64,000 nucleotides of DNA from Gordonia sp. PDNC005 (GTDB taxonomy: Bacteria; Actinomycetota; Actinomycetes; Mycobacteriales; Mycobacteriaceae). Shown piece by piece: positions 8,738 through 17,873 of the stretch. Location of the stretch: the NCBI RefSeq assembly GCF_016919385.1, contig NZ_CP070351.1:1302001-1366000 (forward strand), given 5' to 3'. Made by a program: the position numbers and the translations under genes. Position 1 is the stretch's first letter. Each line of letters begins with the position of its first letter. The notes under the pieces were generated by a model. The model had not been told where the DNA came from and made no database searches. It saw nothing but the letters and a program-made list of their open reading frames with translations.

Positions 8738-8769
8738 TTAGGCTAGACTTACTTACGAGCCGAGTGCAA
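8738..8769 (-). promoter_or_regulatory. MFS promoter with overlapping DtxR/IdeR-like box
   Basis: On the minus strand, -35 TTGCAC (8764-8769), an 18-bp spacer and -10 TAGCCT (8740-8745) precede the MFS ATG by 8 bases. Overlapping the -10 is TTAGGCTAGACTTACTTAC (8738-8756, plus strand), which matches 15 of 19 positions of the DtxR/IdeR consensus TWAGGTWAGSCTWACCTWA by my hand count. Binding there would block the promoter when iron is plentiful. A TetR operator could also lie here; no clean palindrome other than this was seen. Confidence 0.55.
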
Positions 8770-8774
8770 GGGGC

Positions 8775-8786
8775 TCTGGCAGAATG
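8775..8786 (+). promoter_or_regulatory. Putative -10 element of the TetR gene (TCTGGCAGAATG)
   Basis: The 12-mer TCTGGCAGAATG contains a CAGAAT -10-like hexamer at 8780-8785, which places a start site at or within a base or two of the TetR ATG (8792), that is, a leaderless mRNA. The same 12-mer occurs upstream of rpsP and of rplS. Confidence 0.45.
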
Positions 8787-8791
8787 CGTGC

Positions 8792-9475
8792 ATGCGTCAG
8801 AGCACGCCGCGTCGGGGTCGTCCGCCGAGCATCACGCGGGACCAGATCGTTGAGCGAGCGCTACTTCGGCTTGACGAAGCCGGTGTCGACGCGCTCACCA
8901 TGAAGGCTCTCGCCAGTGACTTGGGCGTGACCACGATGGCGCTGTACCGCCACGTGGGCGATAAGGAGACGCTGGTTGCGCTGGCCCTCGACGCGATCGC
9001 GGACCCGTTCGCGACCATCACGTACCCGGACGAGCCGCGCGCGTGCATTCGACGTGCGATGACCACCCTGTACACCACGCTGACCGCACATCCGTGGGTT
9101 CCGGAAGCGCTCATCCGACCACAGCGGATCGGACGTGGAGCGCTGCTGCTCGCCGACGCGGTGATCGGGGCGGCGTTCGACATCACCGGAGATCGTGCCG
9201 CCGCGCTCGCGGCGTACCGGGCCCTGTGGAGCCTCACGCTCGGCAGCGTGCTCTCACATCTGCGGCAGCGTGCGGAGGGGACGCCGCTGTCTCACGACCG
9301 GATGGACCAACTCATGGGCTCTGCGTCCGCTGACGCGCTTCCGAACCTGCGCGCGAGCGTGATGTTGGACCTGCAGCCGTCCACGGACGACGACTTCGTT
9401 GACAGTCTCGAAGCACTGATGGCTGGACTTTTCGGCCCGATCGGTGGTGCTGACTGCGGCCGTCGGTCGCAGTGA
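8792..9475 (+). CDS. TetR-family transcriptional regulator (divergent from MFS gene)
   Basis: A 227-residue regulator. The N-terminal helix-turn-helix runs from about residue 15 to 62 (IVERALLRLDEAG, then LASDLGVTTMALYRHVGDK), followed by a C-terminal helical domain like that of tetracycline-repressor-type proteins. A basic N-terminus (RRGRPPSIT) is common in this group. The divergent arrangement with an MFS exporter suggests it represses that exporter and is released by the exported compound. The ATG is supported by the leaderless promoter just upstream. Ligand unknown. Confidence 0.9.
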   Translation: MRQSTPRRGRPPSITRDQIVERALLRLDEAGVDALTMKALASDLGVTTMALYRHVGDKETLVALALDAIADPFATITYPDEPRACIRRAMTTLYTTLTAHPWVPEALIRPQRIGRGALLLADAVIGAAFDITGDRAAALAAYRALWSLTLGSVLSHLRQRAEGTPLSHDRMDQLMGSASADALPNLRASVMLDLQPSTDDDFVDSLEALMAGLFGPIGGADCGRRSQ

Positions 9476-9748
9476 GGTGCGTCGCGCCGAACAGACAGCG
9501 CTGAATTGCGGTAGGGACGACGGTCTAGGCTCGCGCCGTTTAATGTGCACCGATGTGGGTCTGGAAGGCCGTCTGGAGCGAAATTGTCGTGGAATCGGTG
9601 AACATTGAACGGCGGCTCGAGTCACCGACGTCGGTCGGCACCGCGGACGCGGCGATGACTACGCTGTTCGCGAGGGTAGGAGCACACGGGAAGCATTCGC
9701 GAGCCGCTCGTGTTGCCATCCACACAACGACGAAGGAGTCTTCACGAC

Positions 9749-10156
9749 ATGACTGATCTGTGGGTGCAGCGCACCGGAACACGCCGGTACACCGGCCAGA
9801 GTTCGCGGGGCGCGGAGGTGTTGATCGGTTCGGCCGACGTCGAGGGTGTGTTCACGCCCGGCGAACTGTTGAAGATCGCTCTCGCCGCATGCACCGGAAT
9901 GTCCTCGGACAAGCCGCTGTCGCGTCGCCTCGGTGACGACTACGACGCCACCATCCGCGTGTCAGGTGACGCTGATCGTGAGAACGAGGTGTACCCGGTG
10001 CTCTCGGAGACGCTTGAAGTGGACCTGTCCGATCTCGACCCGGAGGCTGCTCAGCGGCTGCTCGTGGTCGTCGAACGCGCGGTCGACAAGGTGTGCACCG
10101 TGGGACGCACGATCAAGGCCGGCGCGCAGGTCGAGCTGGCAATCGAAACGGACTGA
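9749..10156 (+). CDS. OsmC-family protein (Ohr/OsmC peroxiredoxin fold)
   Basis: A 135-residue protein starting MTDLWVQRTGTRRYTG, with AAGGAG at 9733-9738 supporting this ATG. Two cysteines in OsmC context, AACTGMS (near residue 50) and DKVCTVGRTIKAG (near residue 115), fit the thiol-dependent hydroperoxide reductase pair. The partner arginine is probably in SSRGAEV. In mycobacteria the homologue sits between mutM and acyP-smc, as here once the MFS/TetR insert is ignored. The 273 bases upstream (9476-9748) hold no convincing gene. Confidence 0.88.
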   Translation: MTDLWVQRTGTRRYTGQSSRGAEVLIGSADVEGVFTPGELLKIALAACTGMSSDKPLSRRLGDDYDATIRVSGDADRENEVYPVLSETLEVDLSDLDPEAAQRLLVVVERAVDKVCTVGRTIKAGAQVELAIETD

Positions 10157-10159
10157 CGC

Positions 10160-10429
10160 ATGGAACGACTGTCGGCGTGGGTGCACGGAAACGTCCAAGG
10201 TGTCGGTTTCCGCTGGTGGACTCGATCACGAGCGTTGGAGCTCGGTCTGGTCGGATATGCCTCGAATCACGCCGACGGTCGGGTCCACGTGGTGGCCGAA
10301 GGGCCGCGTCCGCAGTTGGACGCCCTACTGAACGCGCTTCGGTCCGGTGAGACGCCCGGACACGTTGATCTGGTGGTCGAGGACTTCCTCGCGGCGCGCT
10401 CGGACTTGCACTCGTTCGTCGAACGCTGA
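10160..10429 (+). CDS. acyP: Acylphosphatase
   Basis: An 89-residue enzyme that hydrolyses carboxyl-phosphate bonds of small acyl phosphates. The phosphate loop [13 protein letters not shown] carries the catalytic arginine, and the catalytic asparagine is in [11 protein letters not shown]. It starts 3 bp after the OsmC gene and is followed 25 bp later by smc, the usual actinobacterial acyP-smc order. The length is normal. Confidence 0.95.
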   Translation: MERLSAWVHGNVQGVGFRWWTRSRALELGLVGYASNHADGRVHVVAEGPRPQLDALLNALRSGETPGHVDLVVEDFLAARSDLHSFVER

Positions 10430-10454
10430 GGTCGCGCGAGTAAACTGGACAGTC

Positions 10455-13400
10455 GTGCACCTCAAGAGCCTCACCCTCAAGGGCTTCAAATCGTTCGCGT
10501 CGTCGACGACGCTGCGATTCGAGCCCGGCATCACGTGTGTGGTGGGGCCGAACGGGTCGGGCAAGTCGAACGTCGTGGACGCGCTCACCTGGGTGATGGG
10601 CGAGCAGGGTGCGAAGGCGTTGCGCGGTGGAAAGATGGCCGACGTCATCTTCGCCGGCACGTCCGGTCGCGCACCGCTCGGCCGTGCGGAAGTGACGCTG
10701 ACCATCGACAACTCCGACGGCGCGCTGCCGATCGAGTACTCCGAAGTGTCGGTCACGCGACGCATGTTCCGCGACGGCGCGGGGGAGTACGAGATCAACG
10801 GGAACGCATGTCGTCTCATGGACGTGCAGGAACTCCTCTCCGACTCCGGCATCGGCCGCGAGATGCACGTCATCGTCGGGCAGGGCCGGCTCTCGGCGAT
10901 TCTCGAATCGAAGCCGGAAGACCGTCGCGCGTTCATCGAAGAGGCGGCGGGCGTCCTCAAGCATCGTCGCCGCAGAGAGAAGGCGGTCCGCAAACTCGAT
11001 GCGATGGCCGCGAATCTCGCTCGCCTGACGGACCTGACGGCTGAGCTGCGTCGACAGCTCAAACCGCTCGGACGACAAGCTGAGGTGGCGCGTCGCGCCG
11101 CGACGGTGCAGGCCGACCTGCGCGACGCTCGACTGCGGTTGGCCGCTGACGACCTCGTGACTCGACGTGAGGAGATGGCGCAGCACACGAGCCTCGAACA
11201 CGAGATCCGCGAACGGCAGAACGAAGTCGCCGCCCAACTCGACGAGGCGACGGCCGCGCTGACCTCAGCGCAGGAACACCTCGCGCAGATCACTCCCGCG
11301 GCTGCCGAGGCCGGGCGCGTCTATCACCAGCTGTCGACGCTCGCCGAACGTGTCGACGGCACCCGCCGTGTGGCCTCCGAACGCGCGGCGCACCTCTCGC
11401 AGCCCGCGTCGGCGCCCACCGGCCCCGACCCTGAGACGTTGGAGCGTCAGGCCGAAGAAGCCGCGATGACCGAGGCCGAACACGCTCTGGCAGTCGAAGA
11501 GGGCGCAGAGCGGCTCGAGTACGCGACCGCCGCACTCCAGGCCGCAGAACAGGCCGCATCGGCGGCGGAGAAGGCACACATGGCGGCCGTACAGGCCGTC
11601 GCCGATCGCCGCGAAGGCCTCGCCCGCCTCGAAGGTCAGGCCGCGAACCTGCGAACCAAAGTGGAGTCGGTCGACGCCGAGACCTCACGCCTCGCCGAAG
11701 GCATCGAGGCCGCCCACCAGCGGGCAGACGCCGCGCAGGCCCTCATCGACGAGCAGGCCGCCGCGACCGCGGCGCTGGAGTCCCGCGAGGCCAGCCTCGA
11801 CGAGCATCACGAACGATGTATGGCCGCGCTCGAGACCGCGTCGGCGACCGTCGTCGCACTGCAGAAGACCGAGCGCGAGGCCGAGCACGCGATCGCCTCG
11901 CTCACCGCGCGTATCGAAGCGCTCGCCGTGGGCCTCGAACGCGATGACGGCGGCGCATGGCTGCAAGAACACGCAGGTGACGGTCTCCTCGGTCCGCTGT
12001 CGGACCTGCTGACAGTGGAACCGGGATACGAGACGGCGGTGTCGCTCGCCCTCGGGCCGGCCGCGGATGCCATCGCCACAGTCGATGGACTCACCGCGGT
12101 GCGGGCGCTCGACGCTCTCCGCGGTGGCGACGGCGGGCGTGCGGCACTGATCGTCGGAGGTCTTCCACAGGCGCCGAAGGCCGGCCGACCCCAACTGCCT
12201 GCGGGCGTCGTGTGGGCACGTGACGTGGTCACCGCACCGGACACGATCAGCGGTGCGGTCGACGTGCTTCTGGCCGACACCGTGATCGTCGACGACGCGG
12301 CACTCGGACTGCGGCTGGCCGCCGAGCACGGATTGGTGGCCGTCACCGGAGACGGTGACCGGGTGTCGGCCGCATCAGTGGAGGGCGGCTCGTCCAAGCG
12401 TCCGTCGACGCTCGAAGTCCAGTCCGCCGTCGACACCGCTACCGACGACCTCGCCAAAGCCCGCGCGACAGTCGGCCGTGTGCTCGGCGAACTGAGCGAG
12501 GCTCAGGCCGCCGAAGCCCAGGCGCGGGAGGCCGCCGAAGGAGCGCTCGCCGCCCTGAACGAGTCGGACGCCAACGTCGGCGCCGCATACGAACAGCTGG
12601 GTCGCCTCGGTTCCGACGTCCGCTCTGCGCGTGATGAAGCGGACCGGCTCACCAGGCAGCGGCGGTTCGTCGAAGAGGGGAGAGCCGACAACCTCGCGGC
12701 CCTCACCGAGGTCGAGGAGAGGCTCGCTCGCGCCCTCGACGAGCACGACGACCCGACGGTCGGCGACCTCGACAGCGGAATGCGGGAGGCTGCTGCGGCC
12801 GAGGTCGCCTCCGCACGCTCGATGGAGGTCGAGACTCGGCTGACGCTCCGGACGGCGGAGGAGCGTCTCGGATCGGTACGCGGCAAGGCCGAGAGTCTGC
12901 GACGGGCAGCGGTCAACGAACGAGCCAACCGTGAGCGACTCAAAAGGCAGGACGCCAGCCGTCGGTACGCGGCGGGCGTCGCGAACGTCGTCGTCGAAGC
13001 GGGGCGGAAGCTCGCGGACGCCGTCGCCGCAGCAGCATCCGACGCCGCCCGCGGACGTGACGAACTCGAAGCGGTCCGTGCGGCACGGACCACGGAGACC
13101 GACGAGCTTCGTCGACTCGTCGACGAGCTCACCGCAACCATGAACCAACTCCGCGACGCCGTGCACCGCGACGAGATCGCCAAGGCGCAGGCCGAACTGC
13201 GCATCGAGCAGCTTGAAGAACAAGTGCTCGAACAGTTCGCGATGGCGCCGGACGACCTCGTCGCCGAATACGGCCCCGACGTCCCGATGCCGCCTTCCGA
13301 TCTCGAGATGCGGGAGTACGAAGACGCCAAGGCGCGCGGCGAGCAGGTGGTCGCGCCGGCTCCGATGCCATACGACCGCAAGACGCAGGAGATCCGCGCG

Positions 13401-14075
13401 AAGCGGGCGCAGAAAGACCTCACCACGCTCGGCAAGGTGAACCCGCTCGCTCTTGAGGAGTTCGCCGCGCTCGAAGAGCGGTACTCGTTCCTGTCGACAC
13501 AGCTCGAAGACGTCAAGAAGGCGCGCGACGACCTGCTCGACGTGGTGGCCGATGTCGACGCCAGAATCCTGCAGGTCTTCACCGAGGCCTACGCCGACGT
13601 CGAAGCCGAGTTCACCCAGGTGTTCGCGACTCTCTTCCCCGGCGGCGAAGGCCGACTAGTCTTGACCGATCCGTCCGACATGCTGACCACCGGTGTCGAA
13701 GTGGAAGCGCGTCCGCCCGGCAAGAAGGTCAAACGGCTGTCGCTGCTCTCCGGCGGAGAGAAGTCGTTGACCGCGGTCGCCATGCTCGTCGCGATCTTCC
13801 GCGCCCGACCGTCGCCGTTCTATGTGATGGACGAGGTGGAGGCCGCGCTCGACGACGCGAACCTCCGGCGACTCATCAGCCTGTTCGAGCAGCTTCGCGA
13901 GAAGTCGCAACTCATCGTCATCACGCACCAGAAGCCGACGATGGAGATCGCCGACGCCCTGTACGGCGTCAGCATGCGCGGCGACGGCATCACTCAAGTC
14001 ATCTCCCAACGACTCCGCGGCGTCGACCTCGCCACGGCAGGCTCATCGCCACAAGGAAAGGCACAGTCTTCGTGA
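10455..14075 (+). CDS. smc: Chromosome segregation protein SMC
   Basis: A 1206-residue condensin ATPase that organises and segregates the chromosome with ScpA/ScpB. Walker [10 protein letters not shown] is at 31-39. The amino head is followed by a long coiled coil, a hinge at about 510-640 ([19 protein letters not shown] onwards), the return coil, and a carboxyl head with the [10 protein letters not shown] signature and Walker [17 protein letters not shown] at 10455 was chosen because the protein then begins [15 protein letters not shown], as in other SMCs; the frame is open upstream but only overlaps acyP. Overlaps ftsY by 4 bp. Confidence 0.97.
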   Translation: MHLKSLTLKGFKSFASSTTLRFEPGITCVVGPNGSGKSNVVDALTWVMGEQGAKALRGGKMADVIFAGTSGRAPLGRAEVTLTIDNSDGALPIEYSEVSVTRRMFRDGAGEYEINGNACRLMDVQELLSDSGIGREMHVIVGQGRLSAILESKPEDRRAFIEEAAGVLKHRRRREKAVRKLDAMAANLARLTDLTAELRRQLKPLGRQAEVARRAATVQADLRDARLRLAADDLVTRREEMAQHTSLEHEIRERQNEVAAQLDEATAALTSAQEHLAQITPAAAEAGRVYHQLSTLAERVDGTRRVASERAAHLSQPASAPTGPDPETLERQAEEAAMTEAEHALAVEEGAERLEYATAALQAAEQAASAAEKAHMAAVQAVADRREGLARLEGQAANLRTKVESVDAETSRLAEGIEAAHQRADAAQALIDEQAAATAALESREASLDEHHERCMAALETASATVVALQKTEREAEHAIASLTARIEALAVGLERDDGGAWLQEHAGDGLLGPLSDLLTVEPGYETAVSLALGPAADAIATVDGLTAVRALDALRGGDGGRAALIVGGLPQAPKAGRPQLPAGVVWARDVVTAPDTISGAVDVLLADTVIVDDAALGLRLAAEHGLVAVTGDGDRVSAASVEGGSSKRPSTLEVQSAVDTATDDLAKARATVGRVLGELSEAQAAEAQAREAAEGALAALNESDANVGAAYEQLGRLGSDVRSARDEADRLTRQRRFVEEGRADNLAALTEVEERLARALDEHDDPTVGDLDSGMREAAAAEVASARSMEVETRLTLRTAEERLGSVRGKAESLRRAAVNERANRERLKRQDASRRYAAGVANVVVEAGRKLADAVAAAASDAARGRDELEAVRAARTTETDELRRLVDELTATMNQLRDAVHRDEIAKAQAELRIEQLEEQVLEQFAMAPDDLVAEYGPDVPMPPSDLEMREYEDAKARGEQVVAPAPMPYDRKTQEIRAKRAQKDLTTLGKVNPLALEEFAALEERYSFLSTQLEDVKKARDDLLDVVADVDARILQVFTEAYADVEAEFTQVFATLFPGGEGRLVLTDPSDMLTTGVEVEARPPGKKVKRLSLLSGGEKSLTAVAMLVAIFRARPSPFYVMDEVEAALDDANLRRLISLFEQLREKSQLIVITHQKPTMEIADALYGVSMRGDGITQVISQRLRGVDLATAGSSPQGKAQSS

Positions 14076-15469
14076 CCACAGAAGTCCTCATCGGAATCAT
14101 CGTCGGAGTGATCCTGCTGATCGCCCTGGTCGGCCTGACCGGCTACCTGATCAGTCGCAAGCGGCAGATCTCGATCTCCGACAAGCCCGAACAGGTGGAC
14201 GTCACCGACGGAACCACACGCCAAGTGGACCGATCGGGCGGCTACCAGGCTGGTTCGGGCTTCAACTTCAGCCAGGGCGGGACCGCGACCGTTGACGCGC
14301 CCGCACCCACGCCCGAGCCTGAGCCGGCTGTCGACGTTCCGGCTGTCGAGGCGCAGCCGGAGGTCTCGGAGTCGACCACCGCTGAGCCTGCTTCCGCCGA
14401 ACCCGAGGCCACCGAGCCCGATGCCGCCCAGCACGCGGGCGAAGAGGTGGATGCTACTGAGGCGCCGACCTCGGTGGAACCGGAAGTGGTCGCCGAGCCC
14501 GAATCGGAGCCGATCGTCGAAGGGGCTCCGGCGCCGGCCCTCGACGACATCGAACCCACCGCCGGACGCCTGTCCCGCCTGCGTGGACGCCTGTCTCGAT
14601 CGCAGGGCGCCATCGGCGCCAGTGTTCTGGGCCTGCTCGGTGCGGGTGACCTCGACGAAGACTCGTGGGAGGAGATCGAGGACACGCTGGTCATGGCCGA
14701 CCTCGGCACCGCGGCCACGGCCACCGTCGTCGAACGGCTCCGCGAGGAACTGGCGACGGGCAAGGTCCGCACGGCCGACGACGCGCGTTCGGCGTTGCGC
14801 CGGATCCTGATCGAACAGCTCCACCCGAACCTTGATCGCTCGGTGAAGGCACTTCCGCACGCCGACGGACCCGCAGTCGTGCTGGTGGTAGGCGTGAACG
14901 GTGTCGGCAAGACCACCACCACCGGGAAGCTCGCACGTGTGCTCGTCGCTGACGGACGACGCGTGACCCTCGGGGCAGCAGACACCTTCCGTGCTGCGGC
15001 CGCCGACCAGTTGCAGACTTGGGGCGAACGCGTCGGCGCGGGCATCGTCCGTGGCAAGGAGGGCGCCGACCCGGCGTCGGTCGCGTTCGACGCCGTCACC
15101 AAGGGCATCGACGACGGCGTGGACGTCGTCCTCATCGACACCGCAGGCCGCCTGCACACCAAGACCGGGCTCATGGACGAACTCGGCAAGGTGAAGCGCG
15201 TCGTGGAGAAAAAGGTCCCTGTCGACGAGGTGCTACTCGTCCTCGATGCGACTGTCGGGCAGAACGGACTCATGCAGGCGAAGGTGTTCGCCGAAGTCGT
15301 CGACCTCACCGGTGTGGTGCTGACCAAACTCGACGGAACTGCCAAGGGCGGCATCGTCTTCCGTATCCAGGAGGAACTCGGTGTCCCGGTGAAACTCGTC
15401 GGTCTCGGTGAAGGCGCCGACGATCTCGCTCCCTTCGAGCCCGGTGCGTTTGTCGACGCGCTGCTGTAG
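14072..15469 (+). CDS. ftsY: Signal recognition particle receptor FtsY
   Basis: A 465-residue SRP receptor GTPase docking ribosome-SRP complexes at the membrane. An N-terminal membrane helix (about 4-26) is followed by an acidic Pro/Ala/Glu-rich linker (about 65-165) and the NG domain. GTPase motifs: GVNGVGKT (274-281), [27 protein letters not shown] and [10 protein letters not shown]. The GTG start overlaps the smc stop. A strong terminator follows at 15486-15519. Its partner Ffh is encoded at 23797-25374 in this window. Confidence 0.97.
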   Translation: MTTEVLIGIIVGVILLIALVGLTGYLISRKRQISISDKPEQVDVTDGTTRQVDRSGGYQAGSGFNFSQGGTATVDAPAPTPEPEPAVDVPAVEAQPEVSESTTAEPASAEPEATEPDAAQHAGEEVDATEAPTSVEPEVVAEPESEPIVEGAPAPALDDIEPTAGRLSRLRGRLSRSQGAIGASVLGLLGAGDLDEDSWEEIEDTLVMADLGTAATATVVERLREELATGKVRTADDARSALRRILIEQLHPNLDRSVKALPHADGPAVVLVVGVNGVGKTTTTGKLARVLVADGRRVTLGAADTFRAAAADQLQTWGERVGAGIVRGKEGADPASVAFDAVTKGIDDGVDVVLIDTAGRLHTKTGLMDELGKVKRVVEKKVPVDEVLLVLDATVGQNGLMQAKVFAEVVDLTGVVLTKLDGTAKGGIVFRIQEELGVPVKLVGLGEGADDLAPFEPGAFVDALL

Positions 15470-15485
15470 ATCGCACCTCGACGAC

Positions 15486-15519
15486 GATCCCCACCCGGCC
15501 ATGCCGGGTGGGGATCTTT
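15486..15519 (+). terminator. Terminator after ftsY
   Basis: GATCCCCACCCGGC (15486-15499) and GCCGGGTGGGGATC (15503-15516) form a perfect 14-bp stem with a 3-base loop, followed by TTT. It ends the acyP-smc-ftsY unit before the TetR operon. Confidence 0.88.
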
Positions 15520-15564
15520 GCGTTCTGGGTCGTTCGAAGGCACGCAGACCTTGAACGCAATCTC

Positions 15565-15578
15565 TGAATCGTGATTCA
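15565..15578. promoter_or_regulatory. TetR operator 1 (TGAATC-GT-GATTCA)
   Basis: A perfect palindrome with 6-bp arms and a 2-base centre, 46 bp before the TetR gene. Its consensus is shared with the second site at 15598-15611, with centres 33 bp apart (about three helical turns). Very probably the binding site of the TetR encoded at 15624; binding is inferred. Confidence 0.72.
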
Positions 15579-15597
15579 ATACTTACAGGCGAAGAAT

Positions 15598-15611
15598 TGA
15601 ATTGAAATTCA
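15598..15611. promoter_or_regulatory. TetR operator 2 (TGAATT-GA-AATTCA)
   Basis: A second perfect palindrome with 6-bp arms, touching the ribosome site (AAGGAGG, 15613-15619) of the TetR gene. Together with operator 1 it gives the consensus TGAATY-NN-RATTCA. Repression here would control the whole tetR, acyl-CoA dehydrogenase and acyl-CoA ligase unit. Confidence 0.72.
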
Positions 15612-15623
15612 GAAGGAGGCGCA

Positions 15624-16253
15624 GTGGCATATCGACCGACCGAGGCGACGCGCCTCGCGGCGCAGGCGAAACGTGCAGCGATGCTCGTCGCCGCTCGTGG
15701 TCTCGTCGCAGACGCCGGATTCTCCGCGGCGACGGTGGCTGCGATCGCCGAGGCCGCAGATGTGAGCGTCGGATCGGTCTACTCGTATTTCGACAACCGC
15801 GAGACGCTACTGGCCGAGGTGTTCCGCGCCGCGGCGGAGTACGAGTTCGCGCAGGTCGCCGCGGCAGTCGAGGCGGCAGGCGACGACCCTCTCGTACAAC
15901 TCGACGCGCTGATCGTGACCTTCGCCGACCGCGCTCTGCGCGGCCGACGGATGGCGTGGTCGCTGCTGTTCGAACCCGTCATCCCCGCCGTCGACGCCGA
16001 ACGTCTCCGCCTGCGCCAGTGGTACCGCGAACTGGGGGAGGCCGTGATCGCCGCGGGCGTGGCGTCGTCGATCTTCGTCGACCAGGACGTCCGCGTCACC
16101 GCGTCCGCGGTCATGGGCGCGATCTCCGAGGCGCTCGTCGGAGCCCTCAACCCCGATACGTCGCCACTCACCACCGACCCCGATCAACTGCTCGGCACCA
16201 TCCGAGCGTTCTGCCGACGTGCACTCGGCGCACAACCGAAGGAGACCCCATGA
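15624..16253 (+). CDS. TetR-family regulator of the acyl-CoA module
   Basis: A 209-residue regulator with an N-terminal helix-turn-helix (FSAATVAAIAEAADVSVGSVYSYFDNRETLLAEVF, about 35-68, described here in part as AIAEAADVSVGSVYSYF) and a helical ligand domain. The GTG start has AAGGAGG four bases upstream. Its stop overlaps the next ATG (ATGA), so it is co-transcribed with the dehydrogenase and ligase. By analogy with FadR-like TetR proteins the ligand may be an acyl-CoA; this is inference. Confidence 0.92.
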   Translation: MAYRPTEATRLAAQAKRAAMLVAARGLVADAGFSAATVAAIAEAADVSVGSVYSYFDNRETLLAEVFRAAAEYEFAQVAAAVEAAGDDPLVQLDALIVTFADRALRGRRMAWSLLFEPVIPAVDAERLRLRQWYRELGEAVIAAGVASSIFVDQDVRVTASAVMGAISEALVGALNPDTSPLTTDPDQLLGTIRAFCRRALGAQPKETP

Positions 16254-17869
16254 CCGCCACCCACCAGGTGTTCAACCAGGCCGCGCCCCGCGTCGACGTG
16301 AACGAGTACCTGACCGACCTTCCGCTGGTGGAAGCCGTGGAGGCCTACGGCGCCTCCTGGGCCACCGATCAGCTCACCGAGGCGGGTGCGCTCGTCGGAC
16401 GTGCCGACTTCCAGCGTGACGCCGAACTCGCCAACACGATCACCCCGAAGCTCCATACCCACGACCGGTGGGGGCATCGCGTCGACGAGATCGAATTCCA
16501 TCCCGCCTACCATCGGATCATCGGCGACGCGATCGCACACGGCGCGCACACGAGCTGTTGGGACGACCCTCGTGACGGGGCCCACGTCGCCCGCGCCGCG
16601 ATGTTCATGCAGTTCGGGCAGGTGGAGCCCGGCCATGCATGCCCCGTGAGCATGACGCACGCGGTGGTCCCGTCGTTGCGCGTGGATCAGACGCTCGCGG
16701 ATCAGTGGATCCCGCGGACCCTGTCGCGGGATTACGATCCGTCGCTGGCCGACCCCGGGAAGAGCTCCGCGATATTCGGCATGGCGATGACCGAGAAGCA
16801 GGGTGGATCCGACATCCGCGCGAACACCACACGCGCCGTCGACAATGGCGACGGGACCTACCGGATCACGGGTCACAAGTGGTTCTGCTCTGCGCCGCAG
16901 TCCGACGCGTTCCTCGTCCTCGCGAAGACCGAGCCCGGGGTGACCTGCTTCGTCGTCCCGCGCACGCTTCCGGACGGCACGCGCAACACGTTCAACATCC
17001 AGCGACTCAAAGACAAGCTCGGCAACAAGTCGAACGCGTCGAGCGAGATCGAGTTCTCCGACACCATCGGCTGGCGCCTCGGTGACGAGGGCTCGGGCGT
17101 TCGCACGATCATCGAGATGGTCAACCAGACGCGACTCGACTGCGCGCTCGGCAGTGCCGCGGGCATGCGACAGTCCGTCGCCGAAGCCGCATGGCACGTG
17201 CGCCACCGCTCCGCGTTCGGGGCGACGCTGATCGACCAGCCCGCGATGACCGCCGTGATCGCCGATCTCCAGGTGGAGGCCGAGGCCGCCATGTGGACCG
17301 CGATGCGACTTGCGGCCGCGTACGACGACGACTCGGATCAGTCACAGGCATTCCGCAGACTCGCCACCGCCGTCGGCAAGTATTGGGTCTGCAAACGAGG
17401 CCCGAACCACGCATATGAGGCACTCGAATGTCTCGGCGGCAACGGGTACACCGAGGCGTTTCCACTGGCCCGTCGCTTCCGCGAGCAGCCGGTGATGGCC
17501 GTGTGGGAGGGATCCGGAAACGTCATCGCTCTCGACGTCCTGCGCGCGATGGTGCGCGATCCGCTGTCGGTCGAGGCGCTCGACGCCGAATTCGAACTCG
17601 CGCTCGGGCAGCATCGCGCGTACGACCTGCACGTCGAGAACACCCGCAAACTCGTGGCGCAGGCCGCGGCTGATCCGCTCAACGCGCCCGCCATCGCGCG
17701 TCGTCTGACGGAGTCGCTGGCCATCGCGCTGCAGGGATCAATCGTCATCAGACAGTCGCCGTCGTTCGTTGCGGACGCGTTCGTCGCAGGTCGAATCGCC
17801 GATCCGGGCCAGATGTACGGCGTGCTCGATTCCACGCTCGACCTCGCGTCGATCGCAGGACGGGCCTGA
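16250..17869 (+). CDS. Acyl-CoA dehydrogenase, AidB/ACAD11-like long form
   Basis: A 539-residue flavoprotein, longer than the usual 380-residue acyl-CoA dehydrogenase and resembling the AidB-type subgroup. The FAD/substrate motif region MAMTEKQGGSDIRAN (about 182-196) and HKWFCSAPQSDAFLVLA (about 208-224) are clear, and ECLGGNGYTEAFPLARRFRE (about 388-407) holds the putative catalytic glutamate. Likely oxidises an acyl-CoA in beta-oxidation or branched-chain degradation, though AidB itself has a DNA-protective role. The ATG overlaps the TetR stop; the frame upstream is only a shadow of TetR. Confidence 0.92.
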   Translation: MTATHQVFNQAAPRVDVNEYLTDLPLVEAVEAYGASWATDQLTEAGALVGRADFQRDAELANTITPKLHTHDRWGHRVDEIEFHPAYHRIIGDAIAHGAHTSCWDDPRDGAHVARAAMFMQFGQVEPGHACPVSMTHAVVPSLRVDQTLADQWIPRTLSRDYDPSLADPGKSSAIFGMAMTEKQGGSDIRANTTRAVDNGDGTYRITGHKWFCSAPQSDAFLVLAKTEPGVTCFVVPRTLPDGTRNTFNIQRLKDKLGNKSNASSEIEFSDTIGWRLGDEGSGVRTIIEMVNQTRLDCALGSAAGMRQSVAEAAWHVRHRSAFGATLIDQPAMTAVIADLQVEAEAAMWTAMRLAAAYDDDSDQSQAFRRLATAVGKYWVCKRGPNHAYEALECLGGNGYTEAFPLARRFREQPVMAVWEGSGNVIALDVLRAMVRDPLSVEALDAEFELALGQHRAYDLHVENTRKLVAQAAADPLNAPAIARRLTESLAIALQGSIVIRQSPSFVADAFVAGRIADPGQMYGVLDSTLDLASIAGRA

Positions 17870-17873
17870 CCCA

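Noticed and set aside
9553..9756. Small reading frame (67 codons) in the gap before the OsmC gene
   Set aside because: No ribosome site, no recognisable motif and it overlaps the OsmC start; the gap (9476-9748) otherwise shows no gene.
15487..15519. ftsY downstream hairpin as a TetR operator
   Set aside because: Its 14-bp stem plus T-run is a standard terminator and unlike the TGAATYNNRATTCA sites.
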